A stretch of DNA of 36,230 bases from a virus. Positions 16,683 through 24,198 of the stretch are shown piece by piece. The notes under the pieces are model-generated. The model did not search any database, was not told where the DNA came from, and worked only from the letters and a program-made list of their open reading frames with translations. The stretch spans positions 1-36,230 of the IMG/VR virus record IMGVR_UViG_3300007960_000073; one strand, written 5' to 3'. The stretch's first letter is position 1. Each line of letters begins with the position of its first letter. The translations under genes were made by a program, and so were the position numbers.

Positions 16683-17117
16683 ATGGAAACAAGTGAAAAA
16701 GGAATAGCCCTAATTAAGCGATTTGAAGGCTTGAAACTTAATGCTTATTTATGTAGTGCAGGAGTGCCAACAATAGGCTATGGTAACACGTATTACCCTA
16801 ATGGAACTAAGGTTAAGTTAGGCGATACGATAAGTAAAGAACAAGCGGATGAACTGTTAAAAGACATCCTAAAAAAGTTTGAAGCAATTGTTAAGCGTAA
16901 GCTGAAAGTCAAAGTAAGCCAAAATCAATTCGATGCACTTGTTTCGCATACATACAACACAGGAGGCTCAGATACCTTGTTTAGATTGATTAACACAGGG
17001 GCAGATAAGCAAACTATCAAAGACTGGATAGAAACACGCTACATCACAGCTAATGGCGTTAAATTAAACGGACTTGTTAGGCGAAGGAAAGCCGAATCGG
17101 ATTTGTTCTTTGGTTAA
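16683..17117 (+). CDS. Endolysin, GH24 lysozyme (muramidase)
   Basis: A 144-residue protein of T4/P21-lysozyme type that cuts the MurNAc-GlcNAc bond of peptidoglycan. The catalytic pattern E-8-C-5-T is visible: E15 in KRFEGLKLNAYLC, C24, T30 in VPTIGYGNT; Cys in place of Asp is known in lambdoid members. QFDALVSHTYNTG and LVRRRKAESDLFF match the C-terminal lobe. No signal peptide, so a holin is expected; a candidate lies at 18846. Confidence 0.95.
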   Translation: METSEKGIALIKRFEGLKLNAYLCSAGVPTIGYGNTYYPNGTKVKLGDTISKEQADELLKDILKKFEAIVKRKLKVKVSQNQFDALVSHTYNTGGSDTLFRLINTGADKQTIKDWIETRYITANGVKLNGLVRRRKAESDLFFG

Positions 17118-17156
17118 ACGTATGTAATTCTCAAACAAAATCAGTAAAAACTATCA

Positions 17157-17184
17157 TCATGCCTGCTCGTACAATTAGGCATGA
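17157..17184 (+). promoter_or_regulatory. Hairpin containing the start codon of the secreted protein
   Basis: TCATGCCT (17157-17164) pairs perfectly with AGGCATGA (17177-17184), 12-base loop. The start codon ATG (17181-17183) lies in the 3' arm and would be hidden when folded. Confidence 0.55.
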
Positions 17185-17945
17185 GAACCATAATACTACT
17201 TTTACTGACACTAAGCGCAACCGCCCAATGCGAAACAAACAGGATTGGGCAAAGCTACTTAGCAATACCGGGATTCTTTAGCCTGTATTTTAATGGGCAA
17301 TGTATCGAGCAAAACATGAGCGACACGACGATATGTATTAAGGTGCCACGATTAGATGTAGGGCAGATAGCATCGTTCAGCTATTCATCTCCTAATGGCG
17401 CACCAGCGTTTGTAGATAGCGTTATTCAGTACGATAATACTTGCACACCGATTGAGTACTCTCCTTTAATTGCACAGGGCAGCGATACTGTAACGGTGTG
17501 TTACAAGATCAGAACTGAGTTGATTGATAACTTTTGCCCTTATCTGATACAGGCAAGTGCATTGAGTGTTGATTGGGGCGGTATTTACGCTTATCATTCT
17601 GATGGGAGTATTTACTTACGATTTATGACCATGAGCAACGCTGGAACAAAGCAGTTTGAGGTTATCCATAGTAAGGATGCTCAGATGTGGCAGACCTTAG
17701 CTATTGTAAAGCCTTTTGCAGTAACATCGAGCAGGGAGCATGATTATAACTTGAACTTTCCATTTAATCAAGGAGGCGATAATTACTTCGGGGTAAGAGA
17801 GGTTGATTACAATGGCCATGTATCAGTAAGTGAAATTGTGTATGTAAGAATTGAGTACCCATCGAAAGAAATATCTAACTTTGATATTCTTGGTAGGAGG
17901 GTGGAGAGTGATAAATTTATGTACTACGTTAAACCTAATAAATGA
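17181..17945 (+). CDS. Secreted protein with type IX secretion sorting-domain-like C-terminus
   Basis: A 254-residue protein. MRTIILLLLTLSATAQC is a signal peptide. The middle is beta-rich with paired cysteines. From about residue 155 the order FEVIHSKDAQMWQTLAIV, HDYNLNF, NYFGVREVDYNGHVSVSEIV then SNFDILGRRVES ... YYVKPNK follows the layout of Bacteroidota secreted proteins: a beta-sandwich then a C-terminal sorting domain with D-x-x-G-R and a final VKP-type strand. Known role of that domain is export and surface attachment by the type IX system; use by a phage protein is inference. Confidence 0.75.
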   Translation: MRTIILLLLTLSATAQCETNRIGQSYLAIPGFFSLYFNGQCIEQNMSDTTICIKVPRLDVGQIASFSYSSPNGAPAFVDSVIQYDNTCTPIEYSPLIAQGSDTVTVCYKIRTELIDNFCPYLIQASALSVDWGGIYAYHSDGSIYLRFMTMSNAGTKQFEVIHSKDAQMWQTLAIVKPFAVTSSREHDYNLNFPFNQGGDNYFGVREVDYNGHVSVSEIVYVRIEYPSKEISNFDILGRRVESDKFMYYVKPNK

Positions 17946-17948
17946 AAG

Positions 17949-18842
17949 ATGAATGTATTATCCCTATTTGATGGAATGAGTTGCGGACAGATTGCCCTGC
18001 AACGTGCAGGAATAAAAGTAAAAAATTACTTTGCAAGTGAAATAAAGCCTCACGCAATTAAAGTAACACAACATAACTTCCCTAATACAGTCCAATTGGG
18101 CAGTGTATTAGATGTGAAAGGAATTGATTTGCCTAAGATTGATTTATTGATAGGTGGAAGTCCATGCCAAGATTTCAGTTCAGCTAATAAAGAAAAATTG
18201 GGTTTACAAGGAGAAAAATCAGGTTTATTTTATGAGTATTTAAGATTATTGAAAGAGTGTAAGCCAAAGTATTTTTTACTTGAAAATGTAGCAATGGATA
18301 ATTACAGCTACCAAGCAATAAGCGAAATGCTTGGAACATACCCAACAAACATAAATAGCGAGTTGGTTTCAGGTCAATTAAGGCAAAGAAGTTATTGGAC
18401 TAATATAGGTCCAGAATATTTAGATTTATTTGGCAATAGATATTCAATGATACCACAACCAAAAAACAAAAACATTAAGTTTCAAGACATTTTAGAAGAT
18501 GGTTATACTGATAGATTAAAAGCAAGATGCTTACTTGAAAGTGAAAGTAGAAATCCGGGTAGCACATTTTCATCATTAAGAAGATATATGATAATGGGTT
18601 TTATTAATGTTATTTTTAAGGACAAAGAAACCTACGAAAAGTATTCTAAAATGACAGAAGAAGAAATGAAAGTAAATTTTGTCGATGGCGATATTAGAAA
18701 ACTAACTCAAACAGAAATGGAAAGATTACAAACAGTACCAAGTGGATATACAAGTATTATAAAAAGAAACGAAGCAGCTTGTTTGCTAGGTGATGGATGG
18801 ACAATAGACATAATATCACATATCTTTTCATTTATAAAGTAG
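17949..18842 (+). CDS. DNA (cytosine-5) methyltransferase
   Basis: A 297-residue C5 methyltransferase. Motif I FDGMSCGQIALQRAG (SAM site), motif IV GGSPCQDFS with catalytic Cys73, motif VI ENV (112-114), motif VIII QLRQRSYW, motif IX LTQTEMERLQTVP and motif X GDGWTIDII are all present, so it should be active. No restriction partner nearby, so it probably protects phage DNA or alters host methylation. The recognition domain (about 175-235) is short. Codon use is AT-richer than structural neighbours, suggesting acquisition. Confidence 0.92.
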   Translation: MNVLSLFDGMSCGQIALQRAGIKVKNYFASEIKPHAIKVTQHNFPNTVQLGSVLDVKGIDLPKIDLLIGGSPCQDFSSANKEKLGLQGEKSGLFYEYLRLLKECKPKYFLLENVAMDNYSYQAISEMLGTYPTNINSELVSGQLRQRSYWTNIGPEYLDLFGNRYSMIPQPKNKNIKFQDILEDGYTDRLKARCLLESESRNPGSTFSSLRRYMIMGFINVIFKDKETYEKYSKMTEEEMKVNFVDGDIRKLTQTEMERLQTVPSGYTSIIKRNEAACLLGDGWTIDIISHIFSFIK

Positions 18843-18845
18843 CAA

Positions 18846-19094
18846 ATGAAAAAAATAGATTGGATGCAAGTGTTACGAATTGGAGTTAAGTATTTTCAGC
18901 CGACCATTGGAAGTGCTTTCATGCTTGTTTTGGCGTGGTTAGTGGCGTTCAATCAGATGTCAACAACAGTAGCTTTCGAGGTTGCCTTGTTACTTGCTAT
19001 TGGAGGTTATGTAAGCAACAGTAAAATTGATTCAATCATTAAGTACTTAGAGATTAAGATAAAAGAAAAGAAAGGAGGGGATGATGCCGAATGA
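18846..19094 (+). CDS. Candidate holin
   Basis: An 82-residue protein with two predicted membrane helices (about 20-36 and 40-56) joined by a short turn, and a charged Lys-rich tail. Size, topology and position near the endolysin fit a small holin. It starts 4 bases after the methyltransferase stop and overlaps the next gene by 14 bases. Other small membrane proteins are possible. Confidence 0.6.
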   Translation: MKKIDWMQVLRIGVKYFQPTIGSAFMLVLAWLVAFNQMSTTVAFEVALLLAIGGYVSNSKIDSIIKYLEIKIKEKKGGDDAE

Positions 19095-19437
19095 TACTAC
19101 TATAACAATATCAAGGAGGTTTATTCATAACGAGTATGTGATGGATAGCTTACCAAGATTGCCAGTAAAGAATATTGATGTTAGCCTTGAAAGTTGTAAA
19201 TTGCAGCCTGTGGAAGCATTACCTAAACTTACCTTTGTGTTTGATACTTTAGAAAGTATTATGCCTATTGAGGCTGAGTTTACTTTCTCAAGGCAAGTTG
19301 AGGTCGTGGCTTACCCAATGGATAGCTTGACTGACTATTCAGTACCTTTCATGAGTTTTATAACTGTTTTGTACCTTGTATTACAATGGGCAAAATGGAG
19401 CAACATGATTAACGAATTAAAAGCTTGTTTTTCGTAA
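19081..19437 (+). CDS. Membrane protein of the lysis region
   Basis: A 118-residue protein preceded by AGGAGGGG, one of few strong ribosome sites here; start is ATG 19081 or the adjacent ATG 19084. One hydrophobic segment near the C-terminus (about 87-104, SVPFMSFITVLYLVLQWA), no signal peptide. The soluble part is about 85 residues. Possible antiholin or lysis accessory; unknown family. Confidence 0.65.
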   Translation: MMPNDTTITISRRFIHNEYVMDSLPRLPVKNIDVSLESCKLQPVEALPKLTFVFDTLESIMPIEAEFTFSRQVEVVAYPMDSLTDYSVPFMSFITVLYLVLQWAKWSNMINELKACFS

Positions 19438-19517
19438 CCTTAAAAATCAAACCACGTAAAAGAGATTAAATCAGGTGTGGTAGCTTGTTTTTCATTTCAT
19501 TCATTAGGTTAGAGGGA

Positions 19518-19548
19518 AGCCCCGATCAGAAATGTTCGGGGTTTTTTG
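19518..19548 (+). terminator. Intrinsic terminator
   Basis: CCCCGA (19520-19525) pairs with TCGGGG (19536-19541), then six T. It closes the late and lysis transcript. A weaker CCAC/GTGG hairpin and a repeated AGCTTGTTTTTC (19422-19433, 19482-19493) lie just upstream. Confidence 0.85.
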
Positions 19549-19601
19549 TTGTGAATATAGTTACTAACACTTATTTATTTTGATTATTTTTAACCCTCGT
19601 T

Positions 19602-20090
19602 ATGGGGTCGTTAGATGAACTAAGTTTTAGCAAGAAGTTTCTGTACATTCAGGTTGATGTAAATGGCAGAATCATTGACTTTAACGAGCTATTCTCGCAG
19701 CACTACGAGATACTTATTGATGATTCTGTTTGCGATATTCTCCAAGTAAACGACATAAAAGAGGTTATAAGAATTACCAATTCTCTTAAAAGGAACAAAA
19801 ACAACCCAGTAGTAATTCGTATCAACACCAACAGGAAAGACAAGATGCATCTATCCATGTGGAAGATAATATACATTAAGGGCTGTTTTGTGGCTTTAGG
19901 CAACGAATTTGAAGAAGAAATAATATTTGCCCTTAATCACAAGTTAAGAAGCAGCAGCGCAACGATAGAGGGCTTGATGCAGTTTAGGAATGAGTTAGAC
20001 AATGAGGAAATATTAGATATGATAGATGAAAAGGTCAAAGAATTGAATAACGAGATAGCTAAATTAATGGCTATTTTGACTAAGAAATAG
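19602..20090 (+). CDS. PAS plus histidine-kinase dimerisation domain protein without ATPase domain
   Basis: A 162-residue protein. Residues 10-105 look like a PAS domain (FLYIQVDVNGRIIDFNELFS as first strands). Residues 106-160 resemble a HisKA/DHp two-helix hairpin: LNHKLRSSSATIEGL with phospho-acceptor-like His113, then a second helix (IDEKVKELNNEIAKLMAIL). The usual Pro after R-S is Ser. The protein ends after the hairpin, with no HATPase. It has terminators on both sides. It may act as a decoy or phosphotransfer partner in host signalling; this is inference. Confidence 0.7.
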   Translation: MGSLDELSFSKKFLYIQVDVNGRIIDFNELFSQHYEILIDDSVCDILQVNDIKEVIRITNSLKRNKNNPVVIRINTNRKDKMHLSMWKIIYIKGCFVALGNEFEEEIIFALNHKLRSSSATIEGLMQFRNELDNEEILDMIDEKVKELNNEIAKLMAILTKK

Positions 20091-20142
20091 GGTATCATCT
20101 TCGGTAATAGACTGCTGAGTAAAAAGGTGTTGCCCTTGATTG

Positions 20143-20176
20143 AAAGGTGAGGTTGAGATACTTCACCTTTTTTTTA
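20143..20176 (+). terminator. Intrinsic terminator
   Basis: AAAGGTGA (20143-20150) pairs perfectly with TCACCTTT (20163-20170), 12-base loop, followed by T tract. Confidence 0.88.
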
Positions 20177-20183
20177 TCCTATG

Positions 20184-20214
20184 TTTGGTAGTTTAATTAA
20201 ATAAACTATATTTG
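20184..20214 (+). promoter_or_regulatory. Early-type promoter with internal palindrome, copy 1
   Basis: TTTG (20184-20187), 19 bases, TATATTTG (20207-20214): a full Bacteroidota -33/-7 promoter. Between and overlapping the boxes lies TAGTTTA (20189-20195), 6 bases, TAAACTA (20202-20208), a perfect inverted repeat and likely operator. 30 of 32 bases match the copy at 24721. Confidence 0.85.
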
Positions 20215-20236
20215 TCGAACAATAACACAACAACCC

Positions 20237-20458
20237 ATGACAAGAACAGACAAAGACAGCGCAAAAGTTTATGATAGCAATGGCTTCGAGTATAAGGTGT
20301 ATTACGTTTACAAGCTAACCTATGCCACAAGGGAGCATCCAGAAGAACTCGAAGTTGAGTTTAAGGGCATCTACGATAGCGAGGGCAAGGATGTAACGAA
20401 CACTCTCGATGAGGACTTGAAAATCGAATTAGAAAACAAAGCAATTAATACAATATAA
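20237..20458 (+). CDS. Small early protein, unknown
   Basis: A 73-residue acidic protein, first gene after the palindrome promoter. Sequence alternates charged and aromatic residues (EYKVYYVYKLTYATREHPEE) and probably folds as a small beta sheet. No known motif. Followed after 1 base by the HTH gene, so both share a transcript. Confidence 0.7.
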   Translation: MTRTDKDSAKVYDSNGFEYKVYYVYKLTYATREHPEELEVEFKGIYDSEGKDVTNTLDEDLKIELENKAINTI

Positions 20459-20459
20459 C

Positions 20460-20702
20460 ATGACAGCAAATAACATTTACGGTAAGTTTCTAAAAGACTA
20501 CCGAAAGAAGAATGGCTTAACGCAAAAGCAGGTAGCAACAGAATTAGGTGTTACCAATGTGTACATTTATCGCATTGAGCGAGGCGAGGCGGTGAGCCTT
20601 GAAAGGGTAAAAGCAATTACAAGCATTATCAACAAGCTATCACTAAAAAACGATTCGCTGGATAAACAAGCGGAAGAAATACTAAATTCAGAAAGTAATT
20701 AA
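20460..20702 (+). CDS. Cro/C1-type HTH DNA-binding protein
   Basis: An 80-residue XRE-family protein. YGKFLKDYRKKNGLTQKQVA then TELGVTNVYIYRIERGEAVS is a standard five-helix HTH with Q-x-x-V-A and the recognition helix NVYIYRIERG. No extra domain. It is the best candidate to bind the palindrome in the promoter upstream of its own operon (20189) and at 24726, which would give autoregulation; not shown by the sequence alone. Confidence 0.88.
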   Translation: MTANNIYGKFLKDYRKKNGLTQKQVATELGVTNVYIYRIERGEAVSLERVKAITSIINKLSLKNDSLDKQAEEILNSESN

Positions 20703-20705
20703 AAT

Positions 20706-20722
20706 ATTGGCACGAAGCCAAT
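20706..20722 (+). other. Short hairpin
   Basis: ATTGGC and GCCAAT with a 5-base loop, right after the HTH gene. No T tract follows, so it may be an RNA processing or stability element rather than a terminator. Confidence 0.4.
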
Positions 20723-20807
20723 CCGCTTGTAGCAAGTAGCAAATAGAATATTTTAAGTGAGCGAAAAAGCTGCAAGGGTTTATTTGAAACTAAACACCAA
20801 GAACTAA

Positions 20808-21947
20808 ATGAAAGAATTAAATGATTTGTTATTAAGTGTAAATGAGTTATTATCAAAAGGTAGCTTGCATGAGAAAGTAAGCAACATAAACTCTTTGCGT
20901 GAGCAAATACACAATCTATCACCATTTAAAGAGGAACCTGTTGACTTTGTAAGATGGGTTTTTTCAGACGATGTTGTTGCGAATGATTACAACCCTAATA
21001 AAGTTGCCCCCCCTGAAATGGAACTTTTAGAGGTATCTATTATGAATGATGGGTACACTCAGCCAATAGTAACATGGAATAATCCAGATAAAGAAAAAGT
21101 TGAAGTTATTGATGGATTTCATAGAAACAGAGTAGGCAAGGAATCAAAAATTGTTCGCAGTAGGATTAAAGGCTATTTGCCAATTGTAGAAATTAGAAAA
21201 GAACAATCTGACAAAAACGATAGAATAGCATCTACTATAAGACATAACAGGGCAAGAGGAAAGCACCAAGTAGACGCAATGAGCGAAATTGTTATTGAGT
21301 TAAAAAACAGGAATTGGTCAAACAAAAGAATTTCAAAACAACTTGGTATGGATGAAGAAGAAGTCTTAAGACTTTGCCAAATTTCAGGACTTGAAAACCT
21401 ATTTTCAGATAATGATTTTAGCAAAGCTTGGATTTCAGAAGAATCAAATGAGCAATACGAGATATTGACCGATGATTTAAATCAAGAAGAAGTCGAAATG
21501 TATAGAACAGCTAACACAAGTGATCCTGAAAGAATATTTCACACTTATGAAAAGTGGGAATGTCATAAAGCTGGATTTTATAAATCAGTACATGATAAAT
21601 TATCTCATACAGAATGCGAAAATGAGTTTATTAGAATCTTGTCAGATACAGAATTGTTTGAAGATTTGCTAAAAAAGATAATAGTTGAATGGAAATATTC
21701 TTGCGAACATTATTTGACCAATAAGGCAATGAATAGAATTGCATGGCTTGGGCAAGCTGCTGTTTGTTATTATTCAGGAGTCCCTGCAAGATATTCATCA
21801 GCTTGGTTTGATATACCTGAGGAATTAAGAATTAAGGCAAATGAGGTAGCATTGAAATATCTTAACATTTGGTTAGAAAAAAATGGGTACAAGCAAGAAA
21901 TATTTGAAGAAGCAGTAAGTGTTAACAGGCAAATAGAACTTTATTAA
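20808..21947 (+). CDS. ParB/IbrB-like nuclease-fold protein
   Basis: A 379-residue protein. The N-terminal half has the ParB/Srx-type domain: PPEMELLEVSIMNDGYTQPI, then VEVIDGFHRNRVGKE (IDGFHR 101-106) and RHNRARGKH (145-153). A helix-turn-helix follows (NKRISKQLGMDEEEVLRL). The C-terminal half is helical and specific. It is followed 1 base later by a PAPS reductase-family gene, the arrangement of the IbrB-IbrA (YbdM-YbdN) pair. AT-rich, unlike structural genes. Function of such pairs is poorly known; regulation and DNA sulfur modification have been proposed. Confidence 0.8.
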   Translation: MKELNDLLLSVNELLSKGSLHEKVSNINSLREQIHNLSPFKEEPVDFVRWVFSDDVVANDYNPNKVAPPEMELLEVSIMNDGYTQPIVTWNNPDKEKVEVIDGFHRNRVGKESKIVRSRIKGYLPIVEIRKEQSDKNDRIASTIRHNRARGKHQVDAMSEIVIELKNRNWSNKRISKQLGMDEEEVLRLCQISGLENLFSDNDFSKAWISEESNEQYEILTDDLNQEEVEMYRTANTSDPERIFHTYEKWECHKAGFYKSVHDKLSHTECENEFIRILSDTELFEDLLKKIIVEWKYSCEHYLTNKAMNRIAWLGQAAVCYYSGVPARYSSAWFDIPEELRIKANEVALKYLNIWLEKNGYKQEIFEEAVSVNRQIELY

Positions 21948-21948
21948 T

Positions 21949-23160
21949 ATGTCAAGAAAAAAGTATTTAGAGCAAAATGTACTTCAGGCATCAATGAATA
22001 GAATAAGCAAAACATTTGATGATTTTGAAAGTATTTATATTTCTTTTAGCGGAGGAAAAGACTCAACGGTTATGACACATCTTGTTTTAGATGAGGCAAA
22101 AAAAAGAAATAGAAAAGTAGGTTTGCTAATTATTGATTTAGAAGCGCAGTATTCCGAAACCATTAAACACATTGAAAAAATGTGTGATATATATAAAGAT
22201 TATATAGACCTTCATTGGTTTTGCGGTGAGCTTCTTTTAAGAAATGCAGTTAGTGATTTTGAGCCAAAATGGGTTTGTTGGGATGAAGAAAAACAAAGCC
22301 TATGGGTTAGAGAAAAGCCAAAGCTTGCATCAGATTTAAGTCAATATGATTTCTATGTGCCTAAAATGGAGTTTGAGGAACTTATGGTTTTGTTTGGCAA
22401 ATGGTATGCAAAAGATAAAATGTGTGCTGGATTTATTGGAATAAGGTCTGATGAATCTTTGCATAGATACAGGGCAATTACTTCTCAAAAAAATGGATTG
22501 ATGCACAAAGATTATAAATGGACTACAAAATTATCTTCAAATTTATTTAATGTATATCCAATTTATGATTGGAGAACAGAAGATATTTGGTTGTTCCACT
22601 TCAAAAACAATCATCTTTGTTATAATAAAATATATGATCAAATGACAAAAGCAGGTGTTAAGTTTAGCAATCAAAGACTATGTCAGCCATTTGGTGATGA
22701 CCAAAAAAAAGGTTTATGGCTTTACCATATTTTAGAACCAAATACATGGTATAAGCTTTTAAATAGAGTAAGTGGCGTAAATTCAGGGGCTTTATATATT
22801 GGTGAAAATGGGAATATGACAGGCTCGAATGATGTTTTTTTACCTAAAAACCATACTTGGGAATCATACACCAATTTTTTACTTAAATCATTGCCTAAAA
22901 AAATGCAAACACATTATAAGGGCCGATTTGTTAAATTTATTGCAGGGTGGAAGCAAAGAGGATATGATAAAATACCAGATGAAGCACCACATGAGTTAGA
23001 AATAAAATGCTGGGCACCATCATGGAAACGAATGGCAAGATGCATTTTAAGAAATGATTATTACTGCAAGGGGCTTGGTCAAACTCAGCCAAAATCAGAA
23101 GCCTATGAAAAGTTTAAAGCTATTAAATACAAAAGAGAAATTGAAAAATCAATTAACTAA
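21949..23160 (+). CDS. PAPS reductase-family (IbrA/DUF3440-like) protein
   Basis: A 403-residue protein. SFSGGKDSTVM (SGGKDS 34-39) is the PP-loop of the adenine-nucleotide alpha-hydrolase fold; DLEAQYSETI, AGFIGIRSDESLHRYRAI and VYPIYDWRTEDIW are the family blocks. The C-terminal region has several Cys (NQRLCQPFGDDQKKG, KCWAPSWKRMARCILRNDYY, CKGLGQ). The length and layout match DUF3440 proteins rather than sulfate-assimilation CysH. Coupled to the ParB-like gene. AT-rich. It may activate a substrate by adenylylation or transfer sulfur; not established. Confidence 0.85.
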   Translation: MSRKKYLEQNVLQASMNRISKTFDDFESIYISFSGGKDSTVMTHLVLDEAKKRNRKVGLLIIDLEAQYSETIKHIEKMCDIYKDYIDLHWFCGELLLRNAVSDFEPKWVCWDEEKQSLWVREKPKLASDLSQYDFYVPKMEFEELMVLFGKWYAKDKMCAGFIGIRSDESLHRYRAITSQKNGLMHKDYKWTTKLSSNLFNVYPIYDWRTEDIWLFHFKNNHLCYNKIYDQMTKAGVKFSNQRLCQPFGDDQKKGLWLYHILEPNTWYKLLNRVSGVNSGALYIGENGNMTGSNDVFLPKNHTWESYTNFLLKSLPKKMQTHYKGRFVKFIAGWKQRGYDKIPDEAPHELEIKCWAPSWKRMARCILRNDYYCKGLGQTQPKSEAYEKFKAIKYKREIEKSIN

Positions 23161-23180
23161 CCAATAAACCCACATAAACC

Positions 23181-23735
23181 ATGAACACACTATTATTTAC
23201 AACAAGCAATGCGATACCATTTATAATTGTTGTCGCTGTATTAGTGCTAATCTCTATTGCCATTGTGCATCACATGAAGCATATCGAGCAAGAGCCTGAG
23301 AAAGAACCAGCACCCGATTTGAGCGATGATCAAAGGGAGCAGCTACAAAAGTTGAATGAAATGATTGATGAATTAAGGGAGCGTTATAAGCGCAGGACTA
23401 ATAGTTTATCTTCTGCTCAAACTATTATAGAGAACTTGCAATCCGAAAACACCAATCTAAAAGACAAAGTTGAACACCAAGCGCAAATCATCCAAAGCCA
23501 AGAGCGAAAGATATTAGCCCTTAACTTGCAGATTGAAGCGATTAAAGACCCACGAAAAGAGGTGCAGATAGACTTTACCATCAAGGTAGGGCAAACTATC
23601 ACAGGGCGAATTATTCCCAACAGCAACAAGTATGTAAAGGGCAAAGTCGTTCACATTACAAAGCGAGGTAACTATCTTCTCGACAATGGCAAAACAGTAT
23701 CTCACGTTGATGCTAAAAGGGTGTTTGAGGATTGA
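23181..23735 (+). CDS. Membrane-anchored coiled-coil protein
   Basis: A 184-residue protein with one N-terminal membrane helix (about 12-30), a long coiled coil (about 50-125, including QLQKLNEMIDELRERYKRR) and a C-terminal beta domain of 55 residues (KVGQTITGRIIPNSNKYVKG, then KVVHITKRGNYLLDNG) that looks SH3/KOW-like. The membrane segment suggests the rest faces the cytoplasm. Role unknown; superinfection exclusion is one possibility. Confidence 0.7.
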   Translation: MNTLLFTTSNAIPFIIVVAVLVLISIAIVHHMKHIEQEPEKEPAPDLSDDQREQLQKLNEMIDELRERYKRRTNSLSSAQTIIENLQSENTNLKDKVEHQAQIIQSQERKILALNLQIEAIKDPRKEVQIDFTIKVGQTITGRIIPNSNKYVKGKVVHITKRGNYLLDNGKTVSHVDAKRVFED

Positions 23736-23750
23736 TGGTAACGGCTTGTC

Positions 23751-23776
23751 TATGCACCGTTTTAATGGTGTATAGG
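23751..23776 (+). other. Hairpin after the coiled-coil gene
   Basis: CTATGCACC (23751-23759) pairs with GGTGTATAG (23768-23776), 9 bp with one G-U pair and an 8-base loop. It lacks a T tract, so it is at most a weak terminator. Confidence 0.45.
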
Positions 23777-23818
23777 TGTTGTTATCTACTGTTTGCCCGA
23801 CTTGTCTTTTAAAATAGA

Positions 23819-23860
23819 TTTGCATAATTAAAATAAAAGTATTATATTTGTATATACAAA
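23819..23860 (+). promoter_or_regulatory. Early-type promoter with 14-bp palindrome at the start site
   Basis: TTTG (23819-23822), 20 bases, TATATTTG (23843-23850). TTTGTATATACAAA (23847-23860) is a perfect palindrome that begins in the -7 box and covers the expected start site, a classic repressor position. The RHH protein encoded downstream is a likely ligand. Confidence 0.75.
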
Positions 23861-23869
23861 ATAAATATT

Positions 23870-24016
23870 ATGGAAGCAATTGTAAAAATTAAAAAAGAAT
23901 TAGTTAAAAACACTTACGAATGTGATAAGTGTAAAAAAGATGGTAATATTACTAATATGGTTATGATTATTGGTAAAGGTTTATTTCATGCTAAATGTTT
24001 AAAATCTAAAAAATAA
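23870..24016 (+). CDS. 48-residue zinc-ribbon-like protein
   Basis: ATG at 23870, TAA at 24014-24016, directly after the palindrome promoter with a short leader. The peptide has YECDKCKKDGNIT and later FHAKC, a CxxC plus HxxC arrangement that could hold zinc. Lys-rich, so nucleic-acid binding is plausible. First gene of a two-gene operon. Confidence 0.65.
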   Translation: MEAIVKIKKELVKNTYECDKCKKDGNITNMVMIIGKGLFHAKCLKSKK

Positions 24017-24021
24017 TATTT

Positions 24022-24159
24022 ATGGCTAAAGAACCAATAAGCGCAAGGGTTGAAAAATCTATTTTAAAAGACTGTAAAGCAGTAGCCAAACTTGAAAACC
24101 GTAGCTTTAATAACTTGCTTGAAACTGCATTAATTGCTTACTGTAAGGGTAAATTGTAG
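24022..24159 (+). CDS. Ribbon-helix-helix (Arc/CopG-type) protein
   Basis: A 45-residue protein, ATG 24022, TAG 24157-24159. PISARVEKSILKDCKAVAKL gives the beta strand and first helix; ENRSFNNLLETALIAYC gives the turn and second helix with the usual N/S-F-N-x-L-L pattern. Dimers of this fold bind short palindromes. It lies 5 bases after the zinc-ribbon gene and should share its promoter. Confidence 0.8.
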   Translation: MAKEPISARVEKSILKDCKAVAKLENRSFNNLLETALIAYCKGKL

Positions 24160-24198
24160 ATAACTCGTTTATTGCCGCAACTTAAATCTTATAAAAGC

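Noticed and set aside
17159-17281. Out-of-frame 40-codon ORF across the start of the secreted protein
   Set aside because: It starts in the hairpin arm and reads a shadow frame of the signal peptide; composition is not gene-like.
19422-19493. Direct repeat AGCTTGTTTTTC as an attachment site
   Set aside because: Only 12 bases, T-rich and next to terminators, with no integrase in the window.
20460-20702. Evidence for lysogeny from the HTH protein
   Set aside because: A single small HTH without integrase, excisionase or att-like repeats does not support a temperate life cycle.
24172-24198. Upstream TTG start for the lipoprotein gene
   Set aside because: It would put 9 polar residues before a clean lipoprotein signal; ATG 24199 is the better start.
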